Counted from the first letter of the stretch, positions 44,673-54,087 are shown. The stretch is 64,000 nucleotides of DNA from Acetivibrio alkalicellulosi (GCA_008125075.1 VLTH01000001.1:842671-906670), one strand, 5' to 3'. Numbers and translations: made by a program. The notes: generated by a model from the sequence alone, not told the origin.

Positions 44673-44720
44673 GGCAGGGGCAGCAGGAATCGAACCCGCA
44701 ACCAACGGTTTTGGAGACCG
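44672..44720. repeat. Left 49-bp direct repeat of element 2 (displaced tRNA-Trp 3' end)
   Basis: Identical to 54136-54184: the 3' half of tRNA-Trp (minus strand), from CCA to the anticodon. After 44720 the sequence departs (TTCCG against CTACT). Confidence 0.95.
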
Positions 44721-44852
44721 TTCCGAACGTCCTGCCTAATAAAGTCCTTATTTCAAGCGGTTTTCAGCCGCTTTGCGTCCTGTTTATCTTACGGTTCTAT
44801 TATAACATAGCTTGTTACAATAGTGTACTGGAAATGCTTCCCGAACACGAGT

Positions 44853-45419
44853 TTAATTTGGTCTTGCCCATATATTCCCTTTTTTTCTTCTATAACACTT
44901 AAAGCCACCAAGCTTTAATAGAGGCACTATTTTTTCTCTATCAGTGTTTAAAAGACTTTCTAATTCATTTATAGTTGCACATTCATGTTCCTTAAAATAT
45001 TCGTTAAGCTTTTCTACATGAATCTTGATATTCAAAAATATTTCAGTTCTTTTATTATCTTTATTTTTAAATTTTAATGTTACGTGTTTTAATAACTTTA
45101 TTAAAACAGTAAAAGCAGTATTCCCAATTACTCCTGCTAATGCGATTTCAATAGAAAAGCCTAAAGACGAATACTTAGTTACTGCTTCTACTATTTCCTT
45201 GACGATTTGTAATTCAAACTCATGTCTTTTTGGAGTGAAATAATTTTCGTATAACTCAAATATTACAAGGTTCTTGAATTCAAATGTTTGTAATAACAAA
45301 GAATAATCATCATAATCTTCTTCAATATCATCATAGCCTCTTTTTATCACATTGTCTATTATCCAGTCAATATTTAACTGTATCTCACTAAAAATATTAT
45401 CGTCGCTAGCTTTACCCAT
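44853..45419 (-). CDS. Hydrophobic-helix plus HTH protein, partner of the PPDK-like protein
   Basis: A 188-residue protein. Residues 1-80 are acidic and helical; ~85-112 hold a strongly hydrophobic, Gly-containing helix (GFSIEIALAGVIGNTAFTVL); ~135-188 look like a winged HTH (CATINELESLLNTDREKIVP, then CYRRKKGNIWARPN). It overlaps the PPDK-like gene by 8 bp, so the two are coupled. No family is recognised. It could be a membrane-linked effector or regulator. Confidence 0.65.
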   Translation of the reverse strand: MGKASDDNIFSEIQLNIDWIIDNVIKRGYDDIEEDYDDYSLLLQTFEFKNLVIFELYENYFTPKRHEFELQIVKEIVEAVTKYSSLGFSIEIALAGVIGNTAFTVLIKLLKHVTLKFKNKDNKRTEIFLNIKIHVEKLNEYFKEHECATINELESLLNTDREKIVPLLKLGGFKCYRRKKGNIWARPN

Positions 45420-46941
45420 TCAAGCATCCTCCCTCAGTATCTATAAGTGACTTACCAGTAAAAGTTAATTTATTTTTTTCTAACAATCCTAATTCGTGTG
45501 ATATTATGTTTAACTTTGGATTAGATAAATAGTTTTTTTCACCCAGTTTTAGGTAGAAAACAATTTCCTCATAATTAGTATTGTTTAATTGATACCAATT
45601 CCAATAATATTCTCTTTTCCTAATACAGTGGTAAAAGTAGGGTAAATCTACATGGTCAACTATTGCTTCATTTACAAGTATGCTATATCTAGATATATTC
45701 TCGCCTCTTAAAACTAAACTTTCACCTTTGGCATTTGTGTTGTCTAAAAAACATAGTCCTTCTTCATTATAACATTCTATTTCAAAATAGACTTTTATAT
45801 TGGAAATATCAACAAGAAATGGAATGTACCTATTAATGTTCATAAATTCTATACCTACAAGTTGTTTATAACTTTTTTCTAATTCTACTACACTTAACAT
45901 AGGGTCGAACAAAGGTCTAAAATACTTATAATGATTTCCAATGCCAATTTTACTGCTTATTACTCTTAAAAGCATTTTATATATACCTAAAAGTATAAAT
46001 TTATAATTTCCTTTCTCAGTATTATTTAAGGTATATAAATCATTACGTATTGATTCTATTATTGAGAATGAAGGTTGAGAAAAAGATATATAATCACGCA
46101 AGTGTGGTATAGGCTTTTTACACGTTTCGTAAGGCTTAGAAGAAATATTATGTAGAAGAAAATCTCTTATTGTCCAACAATGTCCAATATTTTTACCATC
46201 TAAATTATTTGACTTTATAGAATGTTCAATCATTTTAAAAGCAAATAATATCTCCTTGTGATTTTTCCAGTTTCCATCCTTTACATGTGCTTTTCCCATG
46301 TAGACACAACCATCACTACCGTTAATAGTTATATACTCACCACTTTTTAGTACATTCTTTTTTAGGGGAGAAGAATTTTGAGGAATACAAATATCACTGC
46401 ACCCACTCACACAAGGTATATTCATACCTCTAGATATACATGCAGCATGAGAAGTCATTCCGCCTCTTGAAGTTAATACTCCTACTGACTGATGTATTAT
46501 TTCTATATGTTCTGGAGCTACTTCAATTTGAGAAAATATAATTTTTTCACCTTTTTGTATATATTCTTTAGCACCATTTTCATCAAAAACGACTACTCCT
46601 GTTGCAACTCCTTTACTGGCTGGCAGACCCTTTCCTATAAGCTTTAATTCATTTAAGTTAATTATTTGAGGTTCTATAATGTTTTCAATATCACAGGGTG
46701 TAACTCTTTCTAATGCTTCACTTAAATTAATTTTACCTTCACTAAATAAATCAATTGTAAACTTAAGTTTTACTTTAGGTTTTATGCTATGCATTTCTTT
46801 TACAGTTCTAGTGTTAAGAATAAACAACTGTCCTTTTTCTATAGTAAATTCAAAATCACACACATCTCTAAAATTCAACTCAAGCACATCACATATATCT
46901 AATAACTGCTTATATATATCTTGTGAATTCTCACCAAACAC
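45412..46941 (-). CDS. PPDK-derived phosphohistidine-swivel protein with a novel C-terminal domain
   Basis: A ~509-residue protein. Residues 1-90 match only the end of the PPDK ATP-grasp domain (LELNFRDVCDFEFTIEKGQL; LNTRTVKE; DLFSEGKINLSEALERVTPC). Residues ~104-220 are the swivel domain with the phospho-His motif GVLTSRGGMTSHAACISRG (His165). The ATP-binding N-lobe and the PEP/pyruvate barrel are missing; ~240-509 is a domain I do not recognise. Start GTG 46941 lies 7 bases after GGAGG. Divergent from element genes, coupled to 44853. Confidence 0.8.
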   Translation of the reverse strand: MFGENSQDIYKQLLDICDVLELNFRDVCDFEFTIEKGQLFILNTRTVKEMHSIKPKVKLKFTIDLFSEGKINLSEALERVTPCDIENIIEPQIINLNELKLIGKGLPASKGVATGVVVFDENGAKEYIQKGEKIIFSQIEVAPEHIEIIHQSVGVLTSRGGMTSHAACISRGMNIPCVSGCSDICIPQNSSPLKKNVLKSGEYITINGSDGCVYMGKAHVKDGNWKNHKEILFAFKMIEHSIKSNNLDGKNIGHCWTIRDFLLHNISSKPYETCKKPIPHLRDYISFSQPSFSIIESIRNDLYTLNNTEKGNYKFILLGIYKMLLRVISSKIGIGNHYKYFRPLFDPMLSVVELEKSYKQLVGIEFMNINRYIPFLVDISNIKVYFEIECYNEEGLCFLDNTNAKGESLVLRGENISRYSILVNEAIVDHVDLPYFYHCIRKREYYWNWYQLNNTNYEEIVFYLKLGEKNYLSNPKLNIISHELGLLEKNKLTFTGKSLIDTEGGCLNG

Positions 46942-47004
46942 ACTTTCACCTCCAACATAGACATAAGTATCAATTATTTTAATAATACAGCAAAAATATA
47001 TCAT

Positions 47005-47243
47005 TTGTCTATAAATGTTGAAGAAAAGAAGAAAACATGAGATAGTTTTCTGTAAAAAGTGGTTTTGTTATAAAAAATATTAGCAAAAAAAATCTCATAA
47101 TAACCATAAGAACGTATAATAATTATAATGTCTAAAATCCTTTTATAACAAGGAATTCCGTATCTAAATTACTTGTTATTTGCATACAAATAGCGTATAA
47201 TAATATTATGTAAACCTAATGAAATTATATAGGGGGTAAACAA
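47005..47243. promoter_or_regulatory. Divergent control region of element 2
   Basis: Contains the promoter at 47173-47201 and a duplicated tract CGTATAATAAT (47113-47123 and 47194-47204) with similar downstream bases, a possible operator pair. It controls the cargo unit on one side and the replication genes on the other. Confidence 0.5.
47173..47201 (+). promoter_or_regulatory. Promoter for the HTH-HNH-primase genes
   Basis: TTGTTA (47173-47178), 17 bp, TATAAT (47196-47201). GGGGGT and ATG 47244 follow. Confidence 0.65.
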
Positions 47244-47531
47244 ATGCCAAGACAAGGACGCTATAAAAAAGAAGGTTGGCTGACAAAAGCAGAAGCGGCT
47301 AAAATTATCGGTTGCCACCCGAACACTATTTTACACAAATGCAAGAACAATAAAATTCCATATTCAATAATTGACGGAGTTTATTATATATCACCTCAAA
47401 CAGCTAAACTGCTAAAAAAGGAAGCGGCGGAATTCAGGACATTAGAAAAAAGCTTGAAGAACGAAGGAAAGAACTCAAAAGGAGGTACGAAAGCTAATGA
47501 ATACAAAACTTTTGAAAAGAGAAATTGCTGA
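47244..47531 (+). CDS. HTH DNA-binding protein (excisionase/regulator type)
   Basis: A 95-residue basic protein. Residues ~12-58 form an HTH (GWLTKAEAAKIIGCHPNTIL; YSIIDGVYYISPQTAKLL) of the kind in excisionases and satellite regulators. The C-terminal 35 residues are Lys-rich. It overlaps the HNH gene by 35 bp, and the HNH ribosome site (AAAGGAGGT) lies inside it. It could be Xis or the switch protein of the element. Confidence 0.75.
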   Translation: MPRQGRYKKEGWLTKAEAAKIIGCHPNTILHKCKNNKIPYSIIDGVYYISPQTAKLLKKEAAEFRTLEKSLKNEGKNSKGGTKANEYKTFEKRNC

Positions 47532-48066
47532 TATTCTTTCTATGACTATTGAGGAATTGGGAGACATTAGATTTCTAAAGAACCCTATTGAGGTAAAGGG
47601 AGTTCCTGCACCTAAAGGGAAACATTATAAAAACCTTAAAGGTGACTGTTGGACAATTACAAGTCATAAAGCAAGAAGCGAAGAGAACGGCTACCCTGTT
47701 TTAAAGAGTCCGTCAATAGGTTTGCACCGTTATTTCTATGAAAGGGCTTATGAAGAGATTCCAGAGGGCTTACACGTCCTTCATAAATGCGACAATAAAT
47801 CATGCGTAAACCCACATCATTTATTTTTAGGCACAGACAAAGACAATGCAAACGACAGAGGGGCAAAAGGCAGAACAGCTAAGGGAGAAAGACAAGGAAG
47901 TGCTAAATTGACTGGTGAACAGGTAAAAGCAATATTCCATGATACACGGCTTCAAAAGGATATAGCGAAAGAATATGGAATCAGCCGACCTTTGGTAAGC
48001 AGTATAAAGAATAGAAAGGCATGGACACATATAACTAAAAATGAAAATGATAAAAGCCTTGCGTGA
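47497..48066 (+). CDS. HNH endonuclease with C-terminal HTH
   Basis: A 189-residue protein. The HNH_3-type nuclease lies at ~50-125 with IGLHRYFYERAYEEIPEG, VLHKCDNKSCVNPHHLFLGT and NANDRG (Cys/His metal pairs). Residues ~128-180 look like a resolvase-type HTH (AKLTGEQVKAIF; DIAKEYGISRPLVSSIKN). This layout is common in homing-type HNH genes of phages, although here it is not inside an intron. ATG 47497 is preceded by AAAGGAGGT at good spacing. Confidence 0.85.
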   Translation: MNTKLLKREIADILSMTIEELGDIRFLKNPIEVKGVPAPKGKHYKNLKGDCWTITSHKARSEENGYPVLKSPSIGLHRYFYERAYEEIPEGLHVLHKCDNKSCVNPHHLFLGTDKDNANDRGAKGRTAKGERQGSAKLTGEQVKAIFHDTRLQKDIAKEYGISRPLVSSIKNRKAWTHITKNENDKSLA

Positions 48067-48080
48067 ACAGGGCAGAATAC

Positions 48081-48140
48081 GGTTTGAAAAGGAATATTGT
48101 CTACTAATATTATAACATATTTTAAGCACCTTTTCAAACC
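48081..48140. other. 12-bp perfect stem-loop before the primase gene
   Basis: GGTTTGAAAAGG (48081-48092) pairs perfectly with CCTTTTCAAACC (48129-48140), with a 36-nt AT-rich loop. It might be a regulatory RNA structure or a replication signal. Confidence 0.6.
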
Positions 48141-48179
48141 TCCAAATGCAGTAATACTAAGCGGAAGGGGGGTTATACA

Positions 48180-51008
48180 ATGCGTTTGGTTCACGTTTCA
48201 ACAGATTTTTATTCGTATGAATTTATAGCAAAGAATACTGATAATCAGTTTCCAGATAAAATATTACTTGCACATAAAGGTTTTCCTATAAACAGTCGTA
48301 AGCCTGAAAGTATTGGATATGTTTCTAATAAAGTATCATTGCCTGATAACAGGTTTTATGTAACTTTTAAAAGGCTTATGGAAGCTGTGGCTACACAAGG
48401 AATGTCATTTAGCCCAACAATCTTTGAGGATTATAACAGAAGTCAGGCAGGATTTATTGGCGGTGAAATGGTAGCCCTTGATATTGATACAGGGTTAACC
48501 ATGCAAGAAGCTTTAGACATTGCAAACCTTTATGGAGTGCCGCCCAACTGCATATATGAAAGTTTTTCTTCAACACCACAATTAAGAAAGTTCCGTTTAG
48601 TGTGGCTTTTAGACCATTTTGTCACAAATGAAAAAGCTTTCAGGTTTATTATTGAAGCACTGGACAGAATTTTTGACTGCAAGGCAGACAGACAGGCAAA
48701 AGAACCTTCAAGGCTTTATTTTGGGAGTAATAATGGCATATGGTATTATAATGAGGGTTTTGAATTGAGTATATCGAACCTTACAAGTGCAGTAATGACA
48801 AAAATTGAAAATTTATATAGCAAGAACATATTTAAGAAAAAACAGCAGGAGTTTTTCGAGAGTCAAGGAATTTTATGGGAGAATAGTAGTCCACAAATAG
48901 GAATTATAGGAGTTGACAGGGAAAAAAGAGTGGAAAACCATATATATTATATATGTAATTCCACCTCAAATTCCCAGCTTCACCAAATGGAAATAGAAAC
49001 ACCTGACGACCCAAACAGTCCCTATTTGGTAAGAATCGGTGAAGATATTCTTTCTGTTACTCTATGTCACACTTATAGAGGTGCGAAAACAAAGAATACC
49101 AGACCTGAAAACTATAAAATTGATCCCGAGGACTTTAAGAAATGCCCTTTAATTGAAACAGGATTAAAAGGACAGTTAAATGAACCGCCGCTATGGCTTT
49201 ATGACCCTGCTCTATGGAACATGGTCAGGAACTTAGCCCTTTTTAAAGGTGGTGAAAAACTTTTTAAAGAGATTATGAATTCAAATCCTGTTTATTGGCA
49301 GGAAACAATTTTAAATGAGGATGGGAAGCAAAAGACGTATAAAAAGGCACAACATTATATAAAAAGGTTTAAAGATATACGCAAGATCAATGACGTTAAA
49401 CCTTCAAAGTGCAGTGAAGAAGTTTGTCCACTTTTTGAAAAGTGCAAGTGGCAAGGAACAATGTACAGCAAAATTAAACCCATGAAACGCCGTCCACAGG
49501 TCGAGGACATTCCAGTGATTTCACTGCAAGAGGGACAAAAGCTATTAGAACAATATTTTATTGAAGCAGTAGACCAAACCGACAAAGTGACGCTTTTAAA
49601 AGCACCTACAGCAATTGGAAAAACCCAAATGGTTATTAAATGGCTTAAAGACAATAAAAGGACATCTTTAATTGCTGTTCCAACGCATAAATTGGCGGCA
49701 GAACTTGAACAAAGGCTTGAAGCGTCAGGAGTAGAAGTGTTGAGGCTTTTGCCGCTTCCAACATGGGAAGATCTAAAACAGTCACAGTTGCCCATTGAAC
49801 AGGTGGAGTATTTGCAGTTTTATAGTGAAATTGCAAATCTCAAGAGGACTGGATATTATGGAACGGTTTTTGCCAAAGAACAGGACATGTTCAACCATTT
49901 ATGCAAGTACCAGACAACGAAAAAATTTTCTTGTGTGTATTGGGACTATTACGCCGCTAAAATAAATGCCCAAACACACAAAGGCAATTTAATAATGACC
50001 CATGACCAATTAATGTATTGGGACAAGCCCATGCAGGATACAATAATTATTGACGAATGCCCTTCAAACAGTCTGAATAAACAGGGAGTTGCTAAAAATA
50101 AGGACATAATCCATTTGAAAAGCCTTTTAAGCCATTCTGAAACATGGGAGAACAAAGATATTACGCCAATAGTTTTAGACTTCCTGCAAGGTGTTTTAGA
50201 CCTTCCATACGAGAAACCGACAAAAATTGAACCCCCATTGTTCAATGAACAGGAGTTTTCGGAACTTTTAAAGTCTTTCAGATACGACCTCAAAACAGGT
50301 GATACAAACTTTTGGCAGTTATTCAGTGCAGATTGTGTATTTAAACAAAATGAAGAAGTTACATTCAGACAGAAAAACCACATAAAGAGGGGTGAATTAC
50401 CAATGGCTATTCTGTCAGCAACACCTAATGAATTTTTATTGAAACATTTTTATTCCGACTTACAAATAAAAGAAGTTCCTCCATTAAAAGCAGTAGGAAC
50501 ATTAAAGCATTACTGGAAGTATGCTTGTTCAAAGAAATATTTCAAGGCACGGCATGACTTCAAAGACTTCATGGAAAATGTAGTTTTCCCGATTACAGGG
50601 CGTAACGTAAATATATTGACCTACAAAAAATATTATGACCTTTACAAAGATGAAATGCCTATAGTAGGATATTTCTTTAATACAGCAGGACGTGATGAAT
50701 GGAAGGCTAAAGATCTTGTAGTTGTGGGTGTGCCATGGCAAGATCCGAGTATGTGGAAGCTAGAAGCCCTTTCATTAGGAATAGATATTGAGAATAAGGA
50801 TTTTAACTGTCAATACAACCGTGTCAATTGGAACGACAGAACATTTTATTTCAATGTTTTTGATGATCCTGAATTAAGAGAAATGCAAATGTATAGCATT
50901 GAAGCGGAATTGTTGCAAACAATAGGGCGTGCAAGGCATTTACGGCATGATGTGACGGTGTATTACTTTGGTAATTTTCCATTGCCACAGGCTATAATTA
51001 TTGATTAA
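48180..51008 (+). CDS. Primase-helicase fusion (AEP-type primase with SF-type helicase)
   Basis: A 942-residue replication protein. An AEP-like primase region at ~60-200 has the acidic pair LDIDTG (101-105) and SSTPQLRKFRLVWLLDHFV. A Cys cluster KCSEEVCPLFEKCKWQG lies at ~410. The helicase follows with Walker A-like LKAPTAIGKTQM (~472), TSLIAVPTHKLAAEL and Walker B IIIDECPS (~622); the end LLQTIGRARHL is motif VI. Such fusions replicate satellites and small plasmids. GGAAGGGGGG precedes ATG 48180. A hairpin ends it. Confidence 0.82.
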   Translation: MRLVHVSTDFYSYEFIAKNTDNQFPDKILLAHKGFPINSRKPESIGYVSNKVSLPDNRFYVTFKRLMEAVATQGMSFSPTIFEDYNRSQAGFIGGEMVALDIDTGLTMQEALDIANLYGVPPNCIYESFSSTPQLRKFRLVWLLDHFVTNEKAFRFIIEALDRIFDCKADRQAKEPSRLYFGSNNGIWYYNEGFELSISNLTSAVMTKIENLYSKNIFKKKQQEFFESQGILWENSSPQIGIIGVDREKRVENHIYYICNSTSNSQLHQMEIETPDDPNSPYLVRIGEDILSVTLCHTYRGAKTKNTRPENYKIDPEDFKKCPLIETGLKGQLNEPPLWLYDPALWNMVRNLALFKGGEKLFKEIMNSNPVYWQETILNEDGKQKTYKKAQHYIKRFKDIRKINDVKPSKCSEEVCPLFEKCKWQGTMYSKIKPMKRRPQVEDIPVISLQEGQKLLEQYFIEAVDQTDKVTLLKAPTAIGKTQMVIKWLKDNKRTSLIAVPTHKLAAELEQRLEASGVEVLRLLPLPTWEDLKQSQLPIEQVEYLQFYSEIANLKRTGYYGTVFAKEQDMFNHLCKYQTTKKFSCVYWDYYAAKINAQTHKGNLIMTHDQLMYWDKPMQDTIIIDECPSNSLNKQGVAKNKDIIHLKSLLSHSETWENKDITPIVLDFLQGVLDLPYEKPTKIEPPLFNEQEFSELLKSFRYDLKTGDTNFWQLFSADCVFKQNEEVTFRQKNHIKRGELPMAILSATPNEFLLKHFYSDLQIKEVPPLKAVGTLKHYWKYACSKKYFKARHDFKDFMENVVFPITGRNVNILTYKKYYDLYKDEMPIVGYFFNTAGRDEWKAKDLVVVGVPWQDPSMWKLEALSLGIDIENKDFNCQYNRVNWNDRTFYFNVFDDPELREMQMYSIEAELLQTIGRARHLRHDVTVYYFGNFPLPQAIIID

Positions 51009-51009
51009 T

Positions 51010-51026
51010 AGGGCGTTTAACGCCCT
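51010..51026 (+). terminator. Hairpin after the primase-helicase
   Basis: AGGGCG-TTTAA-CGCCCT then TTAC. A short terminator-like structure. Confidence 0.55.
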
Positions 51027-51083
51027 TTACATAGCAAACTGCCATTTTGTCGGTTTGTAATAATCTTAACAGGAGTTGAAGCA

Positions 51084-51554
51084 ATGAGACAATTAATTAA
51101 GGAAGATAAAGAGGAACTTGATGTTCAGGAATGGATTGAAGCTGTTTATGAGGATTTACGTTGTATCATAGAATATACAGAGAAAAAATTTAAGCAACGA
51201 GATAAGGGCAGGCAGTACAAGACTGACTCATTTGACGGACGTAGAGGAAACGGAGGGGCGAGAAAAGGTGCAGGGGCAAAACCTGAAAGCATGAAACATA
51301 ATATAAATGCCTGTAAAACCTTTTTAAATTTTGACATTGAGAAAAGGTATGGGATATCCAAGGGAGGTATGTTAGAGACTGATATTTTAGTACAGCTTAT
51401 AAATAGTGTGGTTATTATTCTATCAGCAGAAATAATAAGTCAGAAGGACTTACAGGAAGTTTTCAGGCAAATGGATATTCAGTTAAGAATACAGAATAGA
51501 CAATTAAGGATGATGCAAAAGTGTTTAGGTCTGAAAAGATTGCATAACAAATAA
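51084..51554 (+). CDS. Hypothetical element protein with a GGARKGAGAKP segment
   Basis: A 156-residue helical, basic protein. A central GRRGNGGARKGAGAKPES resembles the AT-hook-like start of small terminase and HNH-linked proteins, but the rest (ACKTFLNFDIEKRYGISKGG) does not match a terminase I know. It follows the primase-helicase by 75 bp with AGGAG before ATG 51084. Function unknown; possibly DNA-binding. Confidence 0.6.
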   Translation: MRQLIKEDKEELDVQEWIEAVYEDLRCIIEYTEKKFKQRDKGRQYKTDSFDGRRGNGGARKGAGAKPESMKHNINACKTFLNFDIEKRYGISKGGMLETDILVQLINSVVIILSAEIISQKDLQEVFRQMDIQLRIQNRQLRMMQKCLGLKRLHNK

Positions 51555-51804
51555 TGGAACATTGATTTGCTTTTGCATTCTTAAGGATCAATTCTTTTAG
51601 GTTAACATTTAGAAAGGTTGATTGAAAAAGTAAAATCAACTTTGAATGTTTAAAAAATCCACCCCTCCAGAAAATTTTAAGAATTTTAAAGAGGTATTGA
51701 ATTTTTATTCATATTATTTTATAATGTAAACATATTACCATACATAATTTTGAATATTTAAAGTAATTGTTAATATGAGTAGAAAATTTTATTGGAGATA
51801 TATA

Positions 51805-52914
51805 ATGAAGAGTGGGAAACTTTCAAAAATAAGCTTATTTGGGCGTATTATCGGCATTGTGGTTATATTTGCTTTTCCATGTATTCTAATATATCTGATA
51901 AATATGTCTATTTCTCTGTTTTCAATAAAAAACAATTATATACCTCTCTTACATATTAACATGGACGAAGAAATAAAAATATCTGAGTATATAGCAATGT
52001 ATGTAGCTGTGTTGGGAATAGAGATAACTGCTATCCTCTCTTGGGTTATTCATAAACTTTCAATATCTAAGGAAATGCAAGAAAAAAACGATAAAATAAA
52101 AAAGTGTAGAAATAAAGTATATATTAGTTTAATAAATTCTTTAGAAAACTTGTTTCAAAAGTATCTGTTCGAACTATTTACAACAAATGAATATTTAGAT
52201 AAATTTATTCCTATAGAAGACAGTTTGGAAGATTACTTTATAAATCTCGATATAGATGGCAAACATGTTGAAATTTATAGATATATATATATTGATATAT
52301 TAAATATTAAACGTCTAAAAGAAGAAGGGAAAAAGATTTTTAATCATCTTGACGAGATGTTTAAAAAAATAACTTTAGATTTTTATTACTATTATAAAAG
52401 AGAATTAGGTACAGATATAAGAGTTTCAGACATATTGAAATTGAAATATATTAACGCATTTAATGAATTATCAATTGCTAGTATTGATAAAACTAAATCA
52501 CAATACAAGTATATAAATGGTAATCTAATGTACATTAAGAAAAACAATAATTATATAGTATATAATAAGAAAAATGAAAAACTTTGCGATTGTACTTTTG
52601 AGAATTCCATGCCATATTCTGGATGGGCAAGGTTGTATTCTGGCGGAGAGGTATATTATGAAGGTACAATTGAAAATGGAGTTGAGATAAAAGGAATGTT
52701 TTTCAATTGTGAGATAGATAAAAATAATAAAACTGTAATTAGTAATAATAAGCCAAATTTTATAGGGTTAGGTAGATTTAAAGATAATGAGTATGTTCTA
52801 AAAAACAATATTAAACATGGTAAGGATTATAGAATTGCAAATATTGAATATATAAATAATGAATATGTTGTTGATAAAAATACAATTAAAGAAGGAAAAT
52901 TGCTTCTATTTTAG
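51805..52914 (+). CDS. Two-helix membrane protein with MORN-like C-terminus
   Basis: A 369-residue protein. Two transmembrane helices lie at ~8-35 (RIIGIVVIFAFPCILIYLIN) and ~60-85 (MYVAVLGIEITAILSWVIHK), followed by a long charged helical region, then MORN-like strands (YSGWARLYSGGEVYYEGTIE; LGRFKDNEYVLKNNIKHGKD). ATG 51805 is used, 7 bases after GGAG; an ATG at 51775 has no site. Accessory cargo of element 2. MORN-type and membrane proteins of this sort appear in some phage-defence systems, but no function is shown. Confidence 0.65.
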   Translation: MKSGKLSKISLFGRIIGIVVIFAFPCILIYLINMSISLFSIKNNYIPLLHINMDEEIKISEYIAMYVAVLGIEITAILSWVIHKLSISKEMQEKNDKIKKCRNKVYISLINSLENLFQKYLFELFTTNEYLDKFIPIEDSLEDYFINLDIDGKHVEIYRYIYIDILNIKRLKEEGKKIFNHLDEMFKKITLDFYYYYKRELGTDIRVSDILKLKYINAFNELSIASIDKTKSQYKYINGNLMYIKKNNNYIVYNKKNEKLCDCTFENSMPYSGWARLYSGGEVYYEGTIENGVEIKGMFFNCEIDKNNKTVISNNKPNFIGLGRFKDNEYVLKNNIKHGKDYRIANIEYINNEYVVDKNTIKEGKLLLF

Positions 52915-52964
52915 CATGTCATGAATTAAAGCATTATTTATTATTATATAAATTATCAAAAAAG

Positions 52965-53040
52965 AAAAATGGGAATTCGGAGTCGATTTGTATAAATATT
53001 ATTATAGCTTTTGACCTCAAATTCCCAATAAAAAACCCTG
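52965..53040. terminator. Hairpin between converging element genes
   Basis: TGGGAATT (about 52969) pairs with AATTCCCA (about 53021-53028). It lies between the MORN-like gene and the minus-strand integrase. Confidence 0.5.
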
Positions 53041-53063
53041 TAAAAACATAGATGGGGATAGGC

Positions 53064-54023
53064 TTATTCTAAAAATCTCTCTAATATTCCTGCTTCACTA
53101 TGCTTTTGCTGAATGTCGCTTGTCTGCATCTGGACATATTGGCGTGTAGTCTGAATATTGCTATGCCCTAAAATCCTTTGCAGGGTAAAAACGTCCATTC
53201 CTTTCTTAACCGCTTCAACGGCGAAGGTATGCCGCCACACATGTGGAGTGCAACGCTTTTCAACATTCGCCCTTTTACCATGTCGCTGAAAGTTTCTTAT
53301 AATATAGTCAGTATTGATCTTGACTCCATTGTTACTATTAAAAACATACTCACAGCTGTTATCATTAGCAATATCAATCAATTGCTTAAAAAGGCTTGAA
53401 GTCTGTTTTGACAGGGGTAAAACCCTTTCAATTCTTGTTTTGGATACCTCCGCTCTTACTCTCAAAAGCCTATTTTTGGTGTCCACATCCTCAATTCTGG
53501 TTTCGCATAATTCATTTATTCTTATGCCTGTATCAAGGATTGTAAGCATTATTACAAAGTCCCTGAACCCTGAATAGGTATTTGTGTCGCATGAATTAAG
53601 CATTTTTTTGATTTCATTTCTGTTTAGTGGTTGTATTGTATCCTGAGGCACTTTTACAAGGGTTATTCCTACTGCAAAATTCTCTTTTAGATGTCCGTTG
53701 TTGTGAAGCCATGCAAGGTAACATTTAAGAGTCCTAAGCCTTAAATTGATGGTACAGGGTTTGAACTGTTTTTCATGAAGCATAAAATAAATATAATTTT
53801 TAAGCATTTGACGATCAACAATAGACTGGTTTTCGATATTGACCGTGGTATAGGATTTGAAATATTCCATGTGCCGTTTATGGTCATTAAGTGTCCGTGG
53901 TGCAAGTCCTTCAAGGGTTTTGTCCTTTAAAAAGTCCTCATGAAGGGTGAAGAACTCCTGTAATGAAATAGTGCGTCTTATTTGTCGCACGGTTTGTAAT
54001 TGGGGTTTGAACTGCATTCTCAT
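53064..54023 (-). CDS. Tyrosine integrase of element 2
   Basis: A 319-residue XerC/D-type recombinase. Core-binding domain at ~20-125; catalytic residues in LDTGIRINELCETRIED (Arg), PHVWRHTFAVEAVKKG (H-x-x-R) and LGHSNIQTTRQYVQMQ (His, Tyr). It lacks the AP2-like arm domain seen in element 1's integrase, so the two elements use different integrase classes. It lies ~110 bp from the tRNA-Trp 3' end, its presumed target. Confidence 0.93.
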   Translation of the reverse strand: MRMQFKPQLQTVRQIRRTISLQEFFTLHEDFLKDKTLEGLAPRTLNDHKRHMEYFKSYTTVNIENQSIVDRQMLKNYIYFMLHEKQFKPCTINLRLRTLKCYLAWLHNNGHLKENFAVGITLVKVPQDTIQPLNRNEIKKMLNSCDTNTYSGFRDFVIMLTILDTGIRINELCETRIEDVDTKNRLLRVRAEVSKTRIERVLPLSKQTSSLFKQLIDIANDNSCEYVFNSNNGVKINTDYIIRNFQRHGKRANVEKRCTPHVWRHTFAVEAVKKGMDVFTLQRILGHSNIQTTRQYVQMQTSDIQQKHSEAGILERFLE

Positions 54024-54087
54024 AGGGTTTCGTCCTTTCGTTTTTAGATTTCAGGACGCACGGTCTATATTTCAGCAGGAAATGTAA

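Noticed and set aside
44672-44720. Functional tRNA-Trp at the left end of element 2
   Set aside because: Only the 3' part is present, without D arm, 5' acceptor strand or promoter.
51084-51554. Small terminase subunit
   Set aside because: Only the GGARKGAGAKP segment is suggestive; the rest does not match, and there is no large terminase or packaging gene in the element.
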